64,000 nucleotides of DNA from Paracoccus lutimaris (GTDB lineage Bacteria; Pseudomonadota; Alphaproteobacteria; Rhodobacterales; Rhodobacteraceae), in assembly GCF_003337565.1 (NCBI RefSeq), contig NZ_QPJL01000003.1, positions 62,001 through 126,000 on the forward strand, given 5' to 3'. Under the pieces are notes generated by a model. The model saw only the letters and a list, made by a program, of their open reading frames with translations, ran no database searches and was not told where the DNA came from. A program made the position numbers and the translations under genes. Below are positions 1 to 9,696 of this stretch, one piece after another (the first letter of the stretch is position 1; every line of letters starts with the position of its first letter).

Positions 1-1
1 G

Positions 2-1438
2 GTCTCGCTGTCGAACGGCGCCGGACAGGCCAATGTCGGCACCGATGTGCTGACCGTGGGCGGGCTTGCGGGCGGCGGCAGCTATTATCTGGACGTCGAT
101 ACCCGCAATGCCACCGCGGACCAGATCGTCGTCAGTGGCGGCGCGGCGACCGGCACTTACCGGTTGGAGCTGAACTTCATCGATCCGAGCACGGTTCTGA
201 GCACCAACAACCGGCTGATGCTGATCGACGTGGATGAAAGCTTCGGCGACCAGAACACCTACGACATCACGCATAGCGACCTGCCCGCGATCTCCGAGCG
301 GATTTCCTATTCAATCGACCGCGCCTCGGGCAATGGCGACGCGACGCTGGTGGCGCAGACCAACCCCGCCATCGGCGCGCTGTTTGGCAATGTGGCACTG
401 ACCCAGTCGCTGATCGGCTCGGTCATCAACCGCCCGACCAGCCCCTTCGTCACCGCGCTGGCCTACGAGGACAAGGATAAGCCCTGCGGCGTCGGCAGCT
501 GGGGCCGGATCACCGGCGGTCACGCCACGGCCACCGGCTCGACCGACAACGGTGTCAGCTCGGTCGAAAGCGAGATCACGGCCGATTACTACGGCATGCA
601 GGTCGGCACCGATCTGGCCTGTTTCGACGACCGTTTCGGCGGTTGGGACATGGCCCTTGGCGTGCTGGGCGGCATCAACCGCGGCGATACCAACCAGCCG
701 GTCTATGCCATCGACCCGAACAATTCGCAGAACGTCACCGGCACGCTGACCAGCTATACCTCGACCGATTTCGAGCAGCGCTATGTCGGCGTCTACATGA
801 CCGCGAACCGTGGCCGCCTGCAGGCCGACCTGCAATACCGTCTGGAAAAGACCGATTTCACCATCGAGAACAAGGGTGTCGGCAACTATCAGGGGCTTGG
901 TCTTGACGAGACCGATTTCTCCAGTGACGGGTACACGCTCAGCGGTTCGCTCAGCTACGGCATCCCGGTCGGTGAAAGCGGCTGGGCGGTGGTGCCGACC
1001 GTGGGCTTCGCCTGGTCGAAAATGTCCACGGATTCCATCCCCTTCGGCGGCACCGGGACGGATGCAGGCTATCGGCTGAGCTTTGACGACAGCACCCGCA
1101 AGATCGGCTTTGTCGGCGCCACGGTCGCCAAGACCTTCGTGCAGCCCTCCCAGAACGCGGCGCTGAGCACCTTCGCCACGGCGACCTGGTACAAGGATTT
1201 CGCCGATCCGACGATCTCGGTCTTCAGCAATGACAACGACTCGAGCTTTACGCCGCAAAAGCTGGAATCCGACAATCTGGGCGCTTACGGCGAAATCAGC
1301 ATCGGCGCGAACTGGATCAAGGTGCTGGGTCCCAAATCGCGTGGCCGCCAGATCAGCGCCGGGGCCCGCATCGATGCGCGCTTTGGCGACCAGCTGGACA
1401 GCATCGGCGTTTCGGGCCAGTTCCGCTGGCAGTTCTGA
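2..1438 (+). CDS. Autotransporter, C-terminal part (passenger end and beta-barrel)
   Basis: The frame is open to the left edge, so the true start lies upstream; an internal GTG at 47 is not needed as a start. The first ~150 codons are Gly/Ser/Thr/Asp-rich and look like the end of a beta-helical passenger. From about nt 490 the sequence changes to alternating aromatic/hydrophobic strands ending in FRWQF, the terminal-aromatic signature recognised by the outer-membrane assembly machinery. The role is a type V-secreted surface or released protein; the passenger function lies outside the window. It is separated from tssK by 125 bp with no clear terminator. Confidence 0.85.
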   Translation, partial: VSLSNGAGQANVGTDVLTVGGLAGGGSYYLDVDTRNATADQIVVSGGAATGTYRLELNFIDPSTVLSTNNRLMLIDVDESFGDQNTYDITHSDLPAISERISYSIDRASGNGDATLVAQTNPAIGALFGNVALTQSLIGSVINRPTSPFVTALAYEDKDKPCGVGSWGRITGGHATATGSTDNGVSSVESEITADYYGMQVGTDLACFDDRFGGWDMALGVLGGINRGDTNQPVYAIDPNNSQNVTGTLTSYTSTDFEQRYVGVYMTANRGRLQADLQYRLEKTDFTIENKGVGNYQGLGLDETDFSSDGYTLSGSLSYGIPVGESGWAVVPTVGFAWSKMSTDSIPFGGTGTDAGYRLSFDDSTRKIGFVGATVAKTFVQPSQNAALSTFATATWYKDFADPTISVFSNDNDSSFTPQKLESDNLGAYGEISIGANWIKVLGPKSRGRQISAGARIDARFGDQLDSIGVSGQFRWQF

Positions 1439-1563
1439 TCGGCAATTCCGGCTGGCCTCCTGCAGGGGGGGCCGCTAGTCTGCGGCAACCGTCCCGGCTG
1501 CCGGATCCGCGAATTCTGCGCGGTGGCCGGATCGCAACGAAGTCAAACGGGGGTCAGTGACGC

Positions 1564-2898
1564 ATGTCCTGGTTCAGCAAGGTCGCCTGGAAAGAGGGGC
1601 TGTTTTTGCAGCCTCAGCATCTGCAACAGGCCGACCGCTATCACGAGCATCTGGTCAACGCCCGCACGCGGCTGGTCACGCCCTATCCCTGGGGTGTGGG
1701 CGAGCTGGTCCTGGACCGCGATCAGGCCCAGCAGGGCATGATCGCGCTGCGCGCCGTCTCGGGGATCATGCCGGACGGGACGCCCTTTGACGCGCCCGGC
1801 ACCGGCCCCCTGCCGCTGCCGGTACGGGTCCCCGATGACGCGGCCGGCCAGTTCGTCTGGCTGACCCTGCCCGACATCTCGCCCAATATGCGCGACGCCG
1901 CCCCCTATGAGGACGAGGCCGCGACCACCCGCTGGGGCGTCATCACCGAAACGGTCAGCGACAGCGCCTCCTCGGCGCGGATCGAGCAGGTGCTGGAACT
2001 TGCGGTGCCGCGGATCGAGCTCGCGGTGCGCAAGACCCCGCGCCCCGGCTATCAGAACCTGCGTCTGGCCCGCGTCTCGGAAGTGCGCGACGGCGTGGTG
2101 ACGCTGGACGAGACATTTCCGCCCCCCGCGCTGGTCATTGGCGCGCATCCCCAGATCCTGGGCTATCTGACCCGGGTGATCGGCTGGATCGAGGCGCGGC
2201 TGGAAAGCCTTGCGCGCTATGCGACCGATCCCTCGGCCGGGGGCGGGTTGCAGGCCAGCGATTACCTGATGCTGATGGTGCTCAACCGCCAGATCGGCGT
2301 GCTGCGCCATCTGTCGCGCACATTGGCCATCCACCCCGAGGCGCTTTACCGTGAACTGGTCGGGCTGGCTGGCGAGCTCACGACATTCGACAGCGGCAGC
2401 CGCCACGCCCCGGATTATCCGGCCTATGACCATGAAAACCCCAAGGACAGCTTTGCCGAGATCGTCGCCGACATCCAGCGCCTCTTGTCGCGCGATGTGG
2501 GCCGGGCGATCCGCCTGCCGCTGCGGCAGGTGCGCCAGAACTCGTATCTGGCCGAGGTCGCCGACCGCAACCTGTTCCGCGAGGCCGCCTTCATCATCGA
2601 GGTGGAAAGCGCGAAACCCCTGACGCAGGTGCAGCAGCAGTTCCCCGAACTGTGCAAGGTCGGCCCCAATACCCGCATGTCGGAAATCGTGAACAACAAC
2701 CTGCCCGGCATCGGCTTGCAGCATCTGCCGAACCCGCCGCGCCAGATCCGGGTCCTTTCGACGAATGTCTATTTCCGACTGGAGCGCAACTCGCCGCTCT
2801 GGCGCGAATTCTCGACCGCGCCGGCCATTGGCATGCATTTCGCCGGTGACTGGCCGAATATGAAACTGGAATTGTGGGCCGTGCCCGAGAGGTCCTGA
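1564..2898 (+). CDS. tssK: Type VI secretion baseplate protein TssK
   Basis: A 444-aa protein, the usual TssK length. The N-terminus (W-K-E-G-L-F-L-Q-P-Q-H-L-Q-Q-D-R-Y) matches the family signature W-x-E-G-M-F-L-x-P-Q-H-F-Q-x-x-D. TssK trimers link the cytoplasmic baseplate to the TssL/TssM membrane complex. The ATG follows GGGGGTCAGTGACGC. The stop overlaps the ATG of tssL (TGATG at 2896-2900), so the two are translationally coupled. The outer-membrane lipoprotein gene tssJ, which often precedes tssK, is absent here; an autotransporter sits in its place. Confidence 0.95.
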   Translation: MSWFSKVAWKEGLFLQPQHLQQADRYHEHLVNARTRLVTPYPWGVGELVLDRDQAQQGMIALRAVSGIMPDGTPFDAPGTGPLPLPVRVPDDAAGQFVWLTLPDISPNMRDAAPYEDEAATTRWGVITETVSDSASSARIEQVLELAVPRIELAVRKTPRPGYQNLRLARVSEVRDGVVTLDETFPPPALVIGAHPQILGYLTRVIGWIEARLESLARYATDPSAGGGLQASDYLMLMVLNRQIGVLRHLSRTLAIHPEALYRELVGLAGELTTFDSGSRHAPDYPAYDHENPKDSFAEIVADIQRLLSRDVGRAIRLPLRQVRQNSYLAEVADRNLFREAAFIIEVESAKPLTQVQQQFPELCKVGPNTRMSEIVNNNLPGIGLQHLPNPPRQIRVLSTNVYFRLERNSPLWREFSTAPAIGMHFAGDWPNMKLELWAVPERS

Positions 2899-4634
2899 TG
2901 GCAGGCAGGGATGACGACAAGGACAAGACCGTTTTCGGAGGCCCGCCGCAGGGACAGCCGCGCGGCACCACCGATATCTGGGCGCGTCCGCAGGGTCAGG
3001 GCGGAAATGATGGCCGCACGGTGATCGGGCGGCCGGGGCAGGGCGGTGGCGCGCCCTCTGGGGGCGATCATCATACCGCCTCGCCCTTTGGTCAGGGCCA
3101 ACCCGCCTCGGGGACTTGGGCGCAGGGCGGCGACGGCTCGACCTGGATCGGCGGCCCCTCGCGGCCGGCGCAACAGGGCTATGGCCAGCAGAATTATGGC
3201 CAACAGAACTTTGGACAGCCGGGTCAGGGCGGCTATGGGCAGGCGCCATCGGGCTCGCCCTGGCCGGGCTATGGCGACCCCTCGCAGATCGGGCGTGCCG
3301 CAGGGCCCGACCAGCGCGGCTTTTTCCCCGATATCGGCAACCAGCCGCAGCAGCAGGTCGCCCATGGCCCGCGCATTCCCCTGGCTGAGGCGATGCGGGT
3401 GCGCGATCTGGGCGCGGCCTCGTCCTCGAACCCGCTGCTAGCAGCAGCGGCGCCGCTTCTAATCCTGCTCGGGCGTCTGCGCACCGGTCTGGTCGAATTG
3501 CAGGTCGCGCCGCTGATGGAGCATGTCACGCGCGAGATCGACCGCTTCGAGCGCAACGCGCTTTCCGCCGGCATCAACCCGCATGAGGCGCTTGTGGCGA
3601 AATACGCGCTGTCGGGCACGGCGGATGATATCGTCCAGAACCTGCCCGGCGGCGATCGCGGCAACTGGCAGCAATATTCCATGGTCGCGCGCTTTTTCCA
3701 CAAGCGCGATTCCGGCGTGGGCTTCTTTCAAGAGGCCGAAAAGGCCCTGCATGCGCCGGCGCAGAACTATAACCTGCTGGAACTGATGCTGGTCTGCCTA
3801 TCGCTGGGATTCGAGGGGCAGTTCCGCACCATGCCCAATGGTGCGGCGGAACTGTCTCGCATCCGCAGCGCCATCTATGAAAGCCTGCGCCGGGTCAATC
3901 CGCGCCCGGACGAGGATGTCTCGGTGCAATGGCAGCCGGTGGTGCTGGGCAAGGGCCGGCGCTTTGCCCAGATCCCGGTGCCGGCGGTGGCGGGGATCGC
4001 CGCGCTGGGGCTGGTCGCGCTGTTCGCCACGCTTCTGACCCTGATCAACCGTGACGGCGCCGTCGCCGCCGAGGAATTGCGCACCGTCGCGCTGGGGGCG
4101 CCGGTGATCCAGATCGACCGCGATCCGGGTCAGGCCTATGTCGCCGAAATCCCGCAGCTTGACCGCATCCGAGCCGCTTTCGGCAAGGAAATCGCCGACG
4201 GGCTGATCTCGGTCGATGCCAAGGGCGACTATATCGCCATCCGGGTCGGCGACCTGCAATTGTTCGACACCGGCTCGGTCGATGTAAAACCGGGCTTTGC
4301 CGATCTCGCGCGCCGCATCGCCGAGGTGATGAATGCCGAGGGCGGCCCGATCCTGGTCGAGGGCCATACCGACAATGTGCCGCTGTCCGGCCGGGGCCGC
4401 TTCAAGGACAATTACCAGCTCTCGCAGACCCGCGCCGATGTGCTGGCCGAGGTCCTGAAACCGCTGCTGGCCGACCCGACCCGCGTCACCGCCGAAGGTC
4501 GGGGCGAGGATGACCCGGTCGGCGACAATACCACTCCGGACGGTCGGGCCGCCAACCGCCGGGTCGAGATCATGCTGGCGCGCGAAGGCACCTATGAGGC
4601 CCCCATCGCCTTCGTGCCGGAGGTCGAGAATTGA
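2898..4634 (+). CDS. tssL: Type VI secretion membrane protein TssL with C-terminal OmpA/MotB-like domain
   Basis: 578 aa from the ATG that overlaps the tssK stop. Residues 1 to about 155 are a disordered Gly/Gln/Pro-rich tail with motifs around T11 (KTVFG), T41 (RTVIG) and T82 (STWIG). A DotU/IcmH cytoplasmic domain follows (about 165-340), then one membrane segment (about 360-383) and a periplasmic OmpA-like peptidoglycan-binding domain with GHTDN near residue 488 and NRRVEI near the end. TssL anchors the T6SS in the inner membrane with TssM. In Agrobacterium the kinase PpkA phosphorylates TssL at Thr14, creating a docking site for Fha; T11 here is a plausible equivalent (inference). It overlaps tssM by 4 nt. 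Confidence 0.95.
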   Translation: MAGRDDDKDKTVFGGPPQGQPRGTTDIWARPQGQGGNDGRTVIGRPGQGGGAPSGGDHHTASPFGQGQPASGTWAQGGDGSTWIGGPSRPAQQGYGQQNYGQQNFGQPGQGGYGQAPSGSPWPGYGDPSQIGRAAGPDQRGFFPDIGNQPQQQVAHGPRIPLAEAMRVRDLGAASSSNPLLAAAAPLLILLGRLRTGLVELQVAPLMEHVTREIDRFERNALSAGINPHEALVAKYALSGTADDIVQNLPGGDRGNWQQYSMVARFFHKRDSGVGFFQEAEKALHAPAQNYNLLELMLVCLSLGFEGQFRTMPNGAAELSRIRSAIYESLRRVNPRPDEDVSVQWQPVVLGKGRRFAQIPVPAVAGIAALGLVALFATLLTLINRDGAVAAEELRTVALGAPVIQIDRDPGQAYVAEIPQLDRIRAAFGKEIADGLISVDAKGDYIAIRVGDLQLFDTGSVDVKPGFADLARRIAEVMNAEGGPILVEGHTDNVPLSGRGRFKDNYQLSQTRADVLAEVLKPLLADPTRVTAEGRGEDDPVGDNTTPDGRAANRRVEIMLAREGTYEAPIAFVPEVEN

Positions 4635-7600
4635 GACTGCTAGGCTTTTACATCCCCACCCCGCGCTGGAGCAAACACGGCTGGTGGCGCTGGACCGTGA
4701 CCCTTCTGGGCATCGGCGCGCTTTGCGCGGCGATCTGGCTGGGCGGTCCGATGACGGGTTGGGGGGTGCTGTCCTCGGTCTTCTGGCGGCTGGTGCTGAT
4801 CGGGCTGGTTCTTGGCACCTTCCTGACCATCATCTTCATCCGCTGGCGCCGCCGCGTCCGCGCCGCCCGCGCCATCGAAGAGGCCCTGATCCCGCTTGAA
4901 CCCGAGGGTGACGGCAAGCTTCTGGCTGAAAAGATGACCGAGGCGCTGGCGGTCCTGAAGAAATCCGGTGGCGCGGCCTCGCTTTACGATCTGCCCTGGT
5001 ATGTGATCATCGGCCCGCCCGGCGCCGGCAAGACCACGGCCCTGGCGAATTCCGGGCTGGATTTCCCGCTGGCGCAGAAACAGGCCGTCAGCGGCTTTGG
5101 CGGCACCCGGAACATGGATTTCTGGTTCGCCGAGGATGCGGTGCTGATCGACACCGCCGGGCGCTATACCACGCAGGACAGCGACCGCTCGGCCGACAAG
5201 GCCAGCTGGGACGCCTTCCTTGATCTGCTCAAGCGCACCCGCCCCAACCGGCCGATCAACGGCGTCATCCTGTCCTTTTCCGTCGAGGACATGATGAAGG
5301 GCGACGCACTGACGCTTCAGGCCCATGCCGAAACCGTCCGCGCCCGTCTGGCCGAGCTGCACGAGCAGCTGAAAATCGACTTCCCGGTCTATGTGATGTT
5401 CACCAAGGCCGACCTGATCGCGGGTTTCCGCGAGTATTTCGCATCCTTCAGCCTGAACCGGCGCAAGCTGGTCTGGGGCGTGACCTTCCAGACCCCGGAC
5501 CGCAAGGCCATCACCCATGAGGCCGTGCCGCTGGAATTCGACCGGCTGGTCTCGCGCCTCTCGGACGAGATCATCGACCGCCTGTCCGAGGAACCCGACG
5601 GCGTCGCCCGCATCGCCATTTTCGGCCTGCCGGGCCAGATGGCGCTGCTGAAGGACAATGTCGGCGCCTTCCTGCGCCGGGTCTTCGAGCCGACGCGCTA
5701 CAAGACCAACGCCATCCTGCGCGGTTTCTACTTCACCTCGGGCACGCAAGAGGGCACGCCCATCGACCAGGTGCTGGGCGCGATCAACGAGCCGGGCATG
5801 GGCGGTTTCGCCTCGGGTTTCATGTCGGGGCGCGGGAAAAGCTTCTTCATCCACGACCTGCTGCGCGGGGTGATCTTTCCCGAACAGGGCTGGGTCTCGC
5901 ATGACCGCAAGGCGGTGCGGCGGGCGCTGATCCTGCGCACCACCGCGCTGTCGGCCATCGCCGTCCTGACGCTGGGCGCGGCCGGCGCCGTCGGCATCAG
6001 CTATTGGAAGAACCTGCAACTGGTGCGCACCGCCGAGGCCGCCACCGAGGGCTGGCGCCGTGACGCCGCCGAGGAACTGACCCGCGACGTGATCGACAAT
6101 CCCGACCTGACGCCGGTGCTGCCCCTGCTCAATGAGATCGCCAATATGCCCGCCGGCTATGGCGACAGTCAGGATGCCAGCATCTGGGAGGGTTTTGGCC
6201 TAGGACAGCGCGACCGCCTGAACCGCGTCGCCACCGACACCTATGCCGGTGCGCTGGAACGCATGATGCGCCCGCGCCTGATCCTGGACCTGGAACGGCG
6301 CATGCCCGAGATCATCGCCTCGGGCGAAATGACCGAGATCTATCGCGCGCTCAAGGTCTATCTGCTGCTGGGCAAGCAGGGCGAAACGACCGATGACGAT
6401 GCAATCAAGGCGTGGTTCGCGCGCAACTGGCGCGAAACCTATCCCGACCGTATCGGACTGGAAACCACCGACCAGCTGAAACTGCATCTGGCGGCGATGC
6501 TGGATCTGGACGACCGCCGCGAATTGCTGGTCAGTCTGGATCAGGGCACGGTGGACCGCGCCCGCGCCGCCATCGCCCAGCTGCCGCTGGACGAACAGGC
6601 CTATGCGATCATCATGGACGGCGCCGTCACCGCCGGCCTGCCGGACTGGGATCTGGTCACGGTGGCGGGCGGCAATGCCGCAAGTCAGGTCTTTGCCACC
6701 CGCGACGGCAGCGATCTTTCGACCATGACCATACCGGGGCTTTACACGTTCGAGGGCTTCTGGGGCTATTTCTATGACCAGTTGGCCATCGTCGGCGAGG
6801 AGTTGCGCCGCGATCAGTGGGTCTTGGGCGATTTCGCCAACTCGGCCGAAATCGAGGGCCGTCTGGCGCGGCTGGACCGCGATCTGCTGGACCGCTATCG
6901 CGGCGAATTCATCGCCGCCTGGAACAAGGTCCTGAACAATCTGACGCTGAATTCCATGGTCGCCGACAAGCCGCAATATGCGGCGCTGGGGACGGCGGCC
7001 TCGGCCACGGCCTCGCCGATCCTCAATCTGGTCAAGTCGGTGGCCGAGCAGACCCAGCTGCCGCGCATGTACAAGGGGGTCGATCCCGCCGAGCTGCAAC
7101 AGGCTTTGGCCGGTGGCGACCAAGGCGGCGCCTCGGCGGATGGTGCGGCAAAATCGGTCGGGAATTCGCTGATCGCGCGGATCGTCAGCCGCACCAGCGG
7201 CACCACGCGCATCATCCTTGAGGCGGCCGAGAAAGAGAAATCCAAGGGCCTTGCCGGTGTTCCGGGCGCCGCCAAGACCGAAACCAGCGCCACCACGACC
7301 AGCGTGACGGTCCCCCTTGAGGCCATCGCCAAGGAATTCGAGAACTGGAACCTGCTGGCCGAGGGCGAGCCGGGCAAGCGCCCGGTCGATACGCTGCTGG
7401 GCAATCTGGGCGCAGTCTGGGAAAACCTGCGTCTGGCCGAGCATAATCCCGATCAGGCGGCGGCGGCGCTGCCGACGCTGCTGAACACGCTGACGCAGTA
7501 TAATTCGCAGCTGCCCGCGCCGCTGGCGCAGATGGTGACCAAGGCGGAAAGCGATTTCCGCTCGGGGGCGTCGGATGCCTCGATCGAGGTGATGAACCGG

Positions 7601-8278
7601 GCGCTGACCGACCGCATCACCTTCATGTGCCGCGATACGATCAAGACCTCGTATCCCTTTGCGAAATCCTCGCGCAGCCTGTCGATCGCCAATTTTGCGC
7701 TGTTCTTCGGCCCGGGCGGCGAGATGGACCGCTATTTCACCGAATATCTGGAACCCTATGCCGAGCGCTCGCCCGAGGGGCTGAAATGGCGCGCCGACAA
7801 GGAAATCGCCACCCGGCTGTCGACCAATACCCTGCGCCAGTTCGAACGGGCCGAGCGGATCCGGCGCGCCTTTTTCGCCGGCGGCGGCACCACCCCGGCG
7901 GTCGAGGTCACCGTTCAGCAGGTCGATGCCCATCCGACCGTCGAATCCGCGATCCTGATCATCAACGACACCAAGATCGAGACCGCGACCGGCTCGATGC
8001 CGCGCACGCTGATCTGGCCGGGCGAGGGCAAGTCCAGCGGCTTGCAGCTGATCCCGCCCCTGGACCGCAAGTCCTCGGAGGGTTTCACCGGTAGCCCCTG
8101 GACGCTGATGGAGTTGCTGGATACCGCCAGCTACAAGGAGCAGCGCGGCGACGTCCTGCGCGCCACCTTCATGCTGGGCGGGCGCAACATCACCTATGAT
8201 TTCACCATCAACGCCATTTCGAACCCGTTCACCATGCCCGAGATCAAGGATTTCGAATGTCCGCAGAGCATCGACTAG
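4631..8278 (+). CDS. tssM: Type VI secretion inner-membrane protein TssM (IcmF family)
   Basis: 1215 aa from a TTG start that overlaps the tssL stop (TTGA at 4631-4634). Two membrane segments lie near residues 18-40 and 48-70 and a third near 434-455, the IcmF topology. The cytoplasmic loop holds a Walker A motif (GPPGAGKTT, residues 128-136, Lys134) and a following D-T-A-G near residue 173, so this TssM probably binds nucleotide. The large C-terminal part is the periplasmic domain that contacts TssJ in other systems. No TssJ is visible in the window. The tagF start overlaps the tssM end by 22 nt. Confidence 0.96.
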   Translation: MRLLGFYIPTPRWSKHGWWRWTVTLLGIGALCAAIWLGGPMTGWGVLSSVFWRLVLIGLVLGTFLTIIFIRWRRRVRAARAIEEALIPLEPEGDGKLLAEKMTEALAVLKKSGGAASLYDLPWYVIIGPPGAGKTTALANSGLDFPLAQKQAVSGFGGTRNMDFWFAEDAVLIDTAGRYTTQDSDRSADKASWDAFLDLLKRTRPNRPINGVILSFSVEDMMKGDALTLQAHAETVRARLAELHEQLKIDFPVYVMFTKADLIAGFREYFASFSLNRRKLVWGVTFQTPDRKAITHEAVPLEFDRLVSRLSDEIIDRLSEEPDGVARIAIFGLPGQMALLKDNVGAFLRRVFEPTRYKTNAILRGFYFTSGTQEGTPIDQVLGAINEPGMGGFASGFMSGRGKSFFIHDLLRGVIFPEQGWVSHDRKAVRRALILRTTALSAIAVLTLGAAGAVGISYWKNLQLVRTAEAATEGWRRDAAEELTRDVIDNPDLTPVLPLLNEIANMPAGYGDSQDASIWEGFGLGQRDRLNRVATDTYAGALERMMRPRLILDLERRMPEIIASGEMTEIYRALKVYLLLGKQGETTDDDAIKAWFARNWRETYPDRIGLETTDQLKLHLAAMLDLDDRRELLVSLDQGTVDRARAAIAQLPLDEQAYAIIMDGAVTAGLPDWDLVTVAGGNAASQVFATRDGSDLSTMTIPGLYTFEGFWGYFYDQLAIVGEELRRDQWVLGDFANSAEIEGRLARLDRDLLDRYRGEFIAAWNKVLNNLTLNSMVADKPQYAALGTAASATASPILNLVKSVAEQTQLPRMYKGVDPAELQQALAGGDQGGASADGAAKSVGNSLIARIVSRTSGTTRIILEAAEKEKSKGLAGVPGAAKTETSATTTSVTVPLEAIAKEFENWNLLAEGEPGKRPVDTLLGNLGAVWENLRLAEHNPDQAAAALPTLLNTLTQYNSQLPAPLAQMVTKAESDFRSGASDASIEVMNRALTDRITFMCRDTIKTSYPFAKSSRSLSIANFALFFGPGGEMDRYFTEYLEPYAERSPEGLKWRADKEIATRLSTNTLRQFERAERIRRAFFAGGGTTPAVEVTVQQVDAHPTVESAILIINDTKIETATGSMPRTLIWPGEGKSSGLQLIPPLDRKSSEGFTGSPWTLMELLDTASYKEQRGDVLRATFMLGGRNITYDFTINAISNPFTMPEIKDFECPQSID

Positions 8279-8937
8279 AGGGCGGGGCCGGGCTTTACGG
8301 CAAGCACCCGGCCTTTGGCGATTTCATCTCGGCCGGGCTGGGCGAGGGCTGGCGCGGCTTTGCAGACTGGGCCGAGGCGGCTCTGGGGGGCTGGCGCGAA
8401 GCGGCGGGCCCCGACTGGCAGGCACGCTTTGACGCGGCGCCGGCCCTGTGCTTCTGGATCGGACCGGCGCTGGCCGGGCAGGCCTTGCGCGGGGCGTGGA
8501 TCCCGTCCCGCGACCGGACCGGGCGGCGTTTTCCGCTGGTCGTGGCGCAGCAGGGCGGTGCGCCGCCGGTTCTGGACCGCGCCCCGCAATTCTATGCCGC
8601 CGCGCTGGCGGCGGTGAACGGGTTGGCGGCACAGCCGGCATTCGACCCGCGCGAGGCCGCATCCGGTCTGGACCTGCCGCCCGCGCAGGATACGCCGCCC
8701 GCTTGGCCGACCTTCTGGGCGGTCAATCCGCAGCTTTCGCCGCTGGAACTGCTGGACCGGCTGGCCGCGACCGACCATGCCCATGCGGCGGCGGCGCGCA
8801 GCTATTGGTGGTTTTCAGGTCCCGACGGGGACCATGCGGGCCTGCTGGCCTGTCAGGGCTGGCCCGGCCCTGATGAGCTGGGCTGGCTGATCGCCGGCGG
8901 TCATGTCGCGCGTGACGAGGGGAATGGGAATGACTGA
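8257..8937 (+). CDS. tagF: Type VI secretion-associated protein TagF
   Basis: 226 aa. The N-terminus contains L-Y-G-K-H-P-A-F-G-D-F-I, the TagF-domain signature (G-K-x-P-x-x-G-D-F), followed by the conserved W-x-x-W region and the FWIGPAL segment. TagF represses T6SS activity post-translationally in Pseudomonas and Agrobacterium, the latter in connection with Fha. Here it sits immediately before the phosphatase and kinase genes, a common arrangement for the threonine-phosphorylation control module. The start overlaps tssM; the end overlaps pppA by 8 nt if pppA starts at 8930. Confidence 0.88.
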   Translation: MSAEHRLEGGAGLYGKHPAFGDFISAGLGEGWRGFADWAEAALGGWREAAGPDWQARFDAAPALCFWIGPALAGQALRGAWIPSRDRTGRRFPLVVAQQGGAPPVLDRAPQFYAAALAAVNGLAAQPAFDPREAASGLDLPPAQDTPPAWPTFWAVNPQLSPLELLDRLAATDHAHAAAARSYWWFSGPDGDHAGLLACQGWPGPDELGWLIAGGHVARDEGNGND

Positions 8938-9694
8938 ATCCGAGATCGCATTTGACCATGACTTCGCCGCGCTGAGCGATCGCGGCCGCGTCCGCCAGCA
9001 AAATGAGGACAGCGTCGGCGCCTTCCCGGAATTCGGGGTCTGGGTGGTCGCGGATGGCATGGGTGGCCACGCGGCGGGCGATGTCGCAAGCCGCATCATC
9101 GTCGAGGAACTCGGCTCGACCGGCGTGGCGATCAGCGCCCAGGACCAGCGCGCCCGGGTGCTGGAACGGCTGAGCCGCGCACATCTGCGCATCCTGAACC
9201 ATTCGCGCGACAGTGGGCTGGGGGGTGCCGGCTCGACGGTGGCGGCGCTTTTGCTGCATGGCTCGGAACTGGCCTGTGTCTGGGCTGGCGACAGCCGCAT
9301 CTATCTGATGCGCGAAGGCCGCCTGACGCCCCTGACCCGCGACCATAGCGAGGTCGCGCTGCTGGTCGCCGCCGGCGCCCTGACCGAGGATCAGGCCCGC
9401 ACCGCGCCACGCCGCAATGTCATCACCCGCGCCATCGGCATCGGACCGACGGTCGAACCCGACATCGCCAGTGGCGTCATCAAGGATGGCGACCGGTTGC
9501 TTTTGTGCTCGGACGGGCTGACCGAGCATCTCAGCGATGCCGAGATCGCGGCCTTTGCCGGCCGCAGCCTCAGCGCCGAGGGTGTCGCGCAGGCCCTGAT
9601 CAACGAGACCCTGCAGCGCGGTGCGCGCGACAATGTCAGCGTGATCCTGGTCGATTGCCTTGCCCGGCCTGCGCCGGTCGAGGATGCCGAATAG
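8930..9694 (+). CDS. pppA: PP2C-type Ser/Thr phosphatase PppA (T6SS regulator)
   Basis: About 254 aa of PP2C fold. All metal-binding motifs are present: R-x-x-N-E-D near the N-terminus, DGMGGH, AGDSR, SDGL and the final ARDN. In T6SS loci this phosphatase reverses phosphorylation of Fha or TssL by PpkA and turns secretion down. The ATG at 8930 is preferred because GAGGGG lies 7 nt upstream; in-frame ATGs at 8903 and 8924 are alternatives. It precedes ppkA by 2 nt. No membrane segment is seen, so it is probably cytoplasmic. Confidence 0.93.
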   Translation: MTESEIAFDHDFAALSDRGRVRQQNEDSVGAFPEFGVWVVADGMGGHAAGDVASRIIVEELGSTGVAISAQDQRARVLERLSRAHLRILNHSRDSGLGGAGSTVAALLLHGSELACVWAGDSRIYLMREGRLTPLTRDHSEVALLVAAGALTEDQARTAPRRNVITRAIGIGPTVEPDIASGVIKDGDRLLLCSDGLTEHLSDAEIAAFAGRSLSAEGVAQALINETLQRGARDNVSVILVDCLARPAPVEDAE

Positions 9695-9696
9695 CC

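Noticed and set aside
6200..7933. 577-codon open frame on the minus strand opposite tssM
   Set aside because: It mirrors the third-position GC bias of tssM, is rich in Arg/Gln/Gly/Asp with no domain pattern, and the sense strand has a complete TssM.
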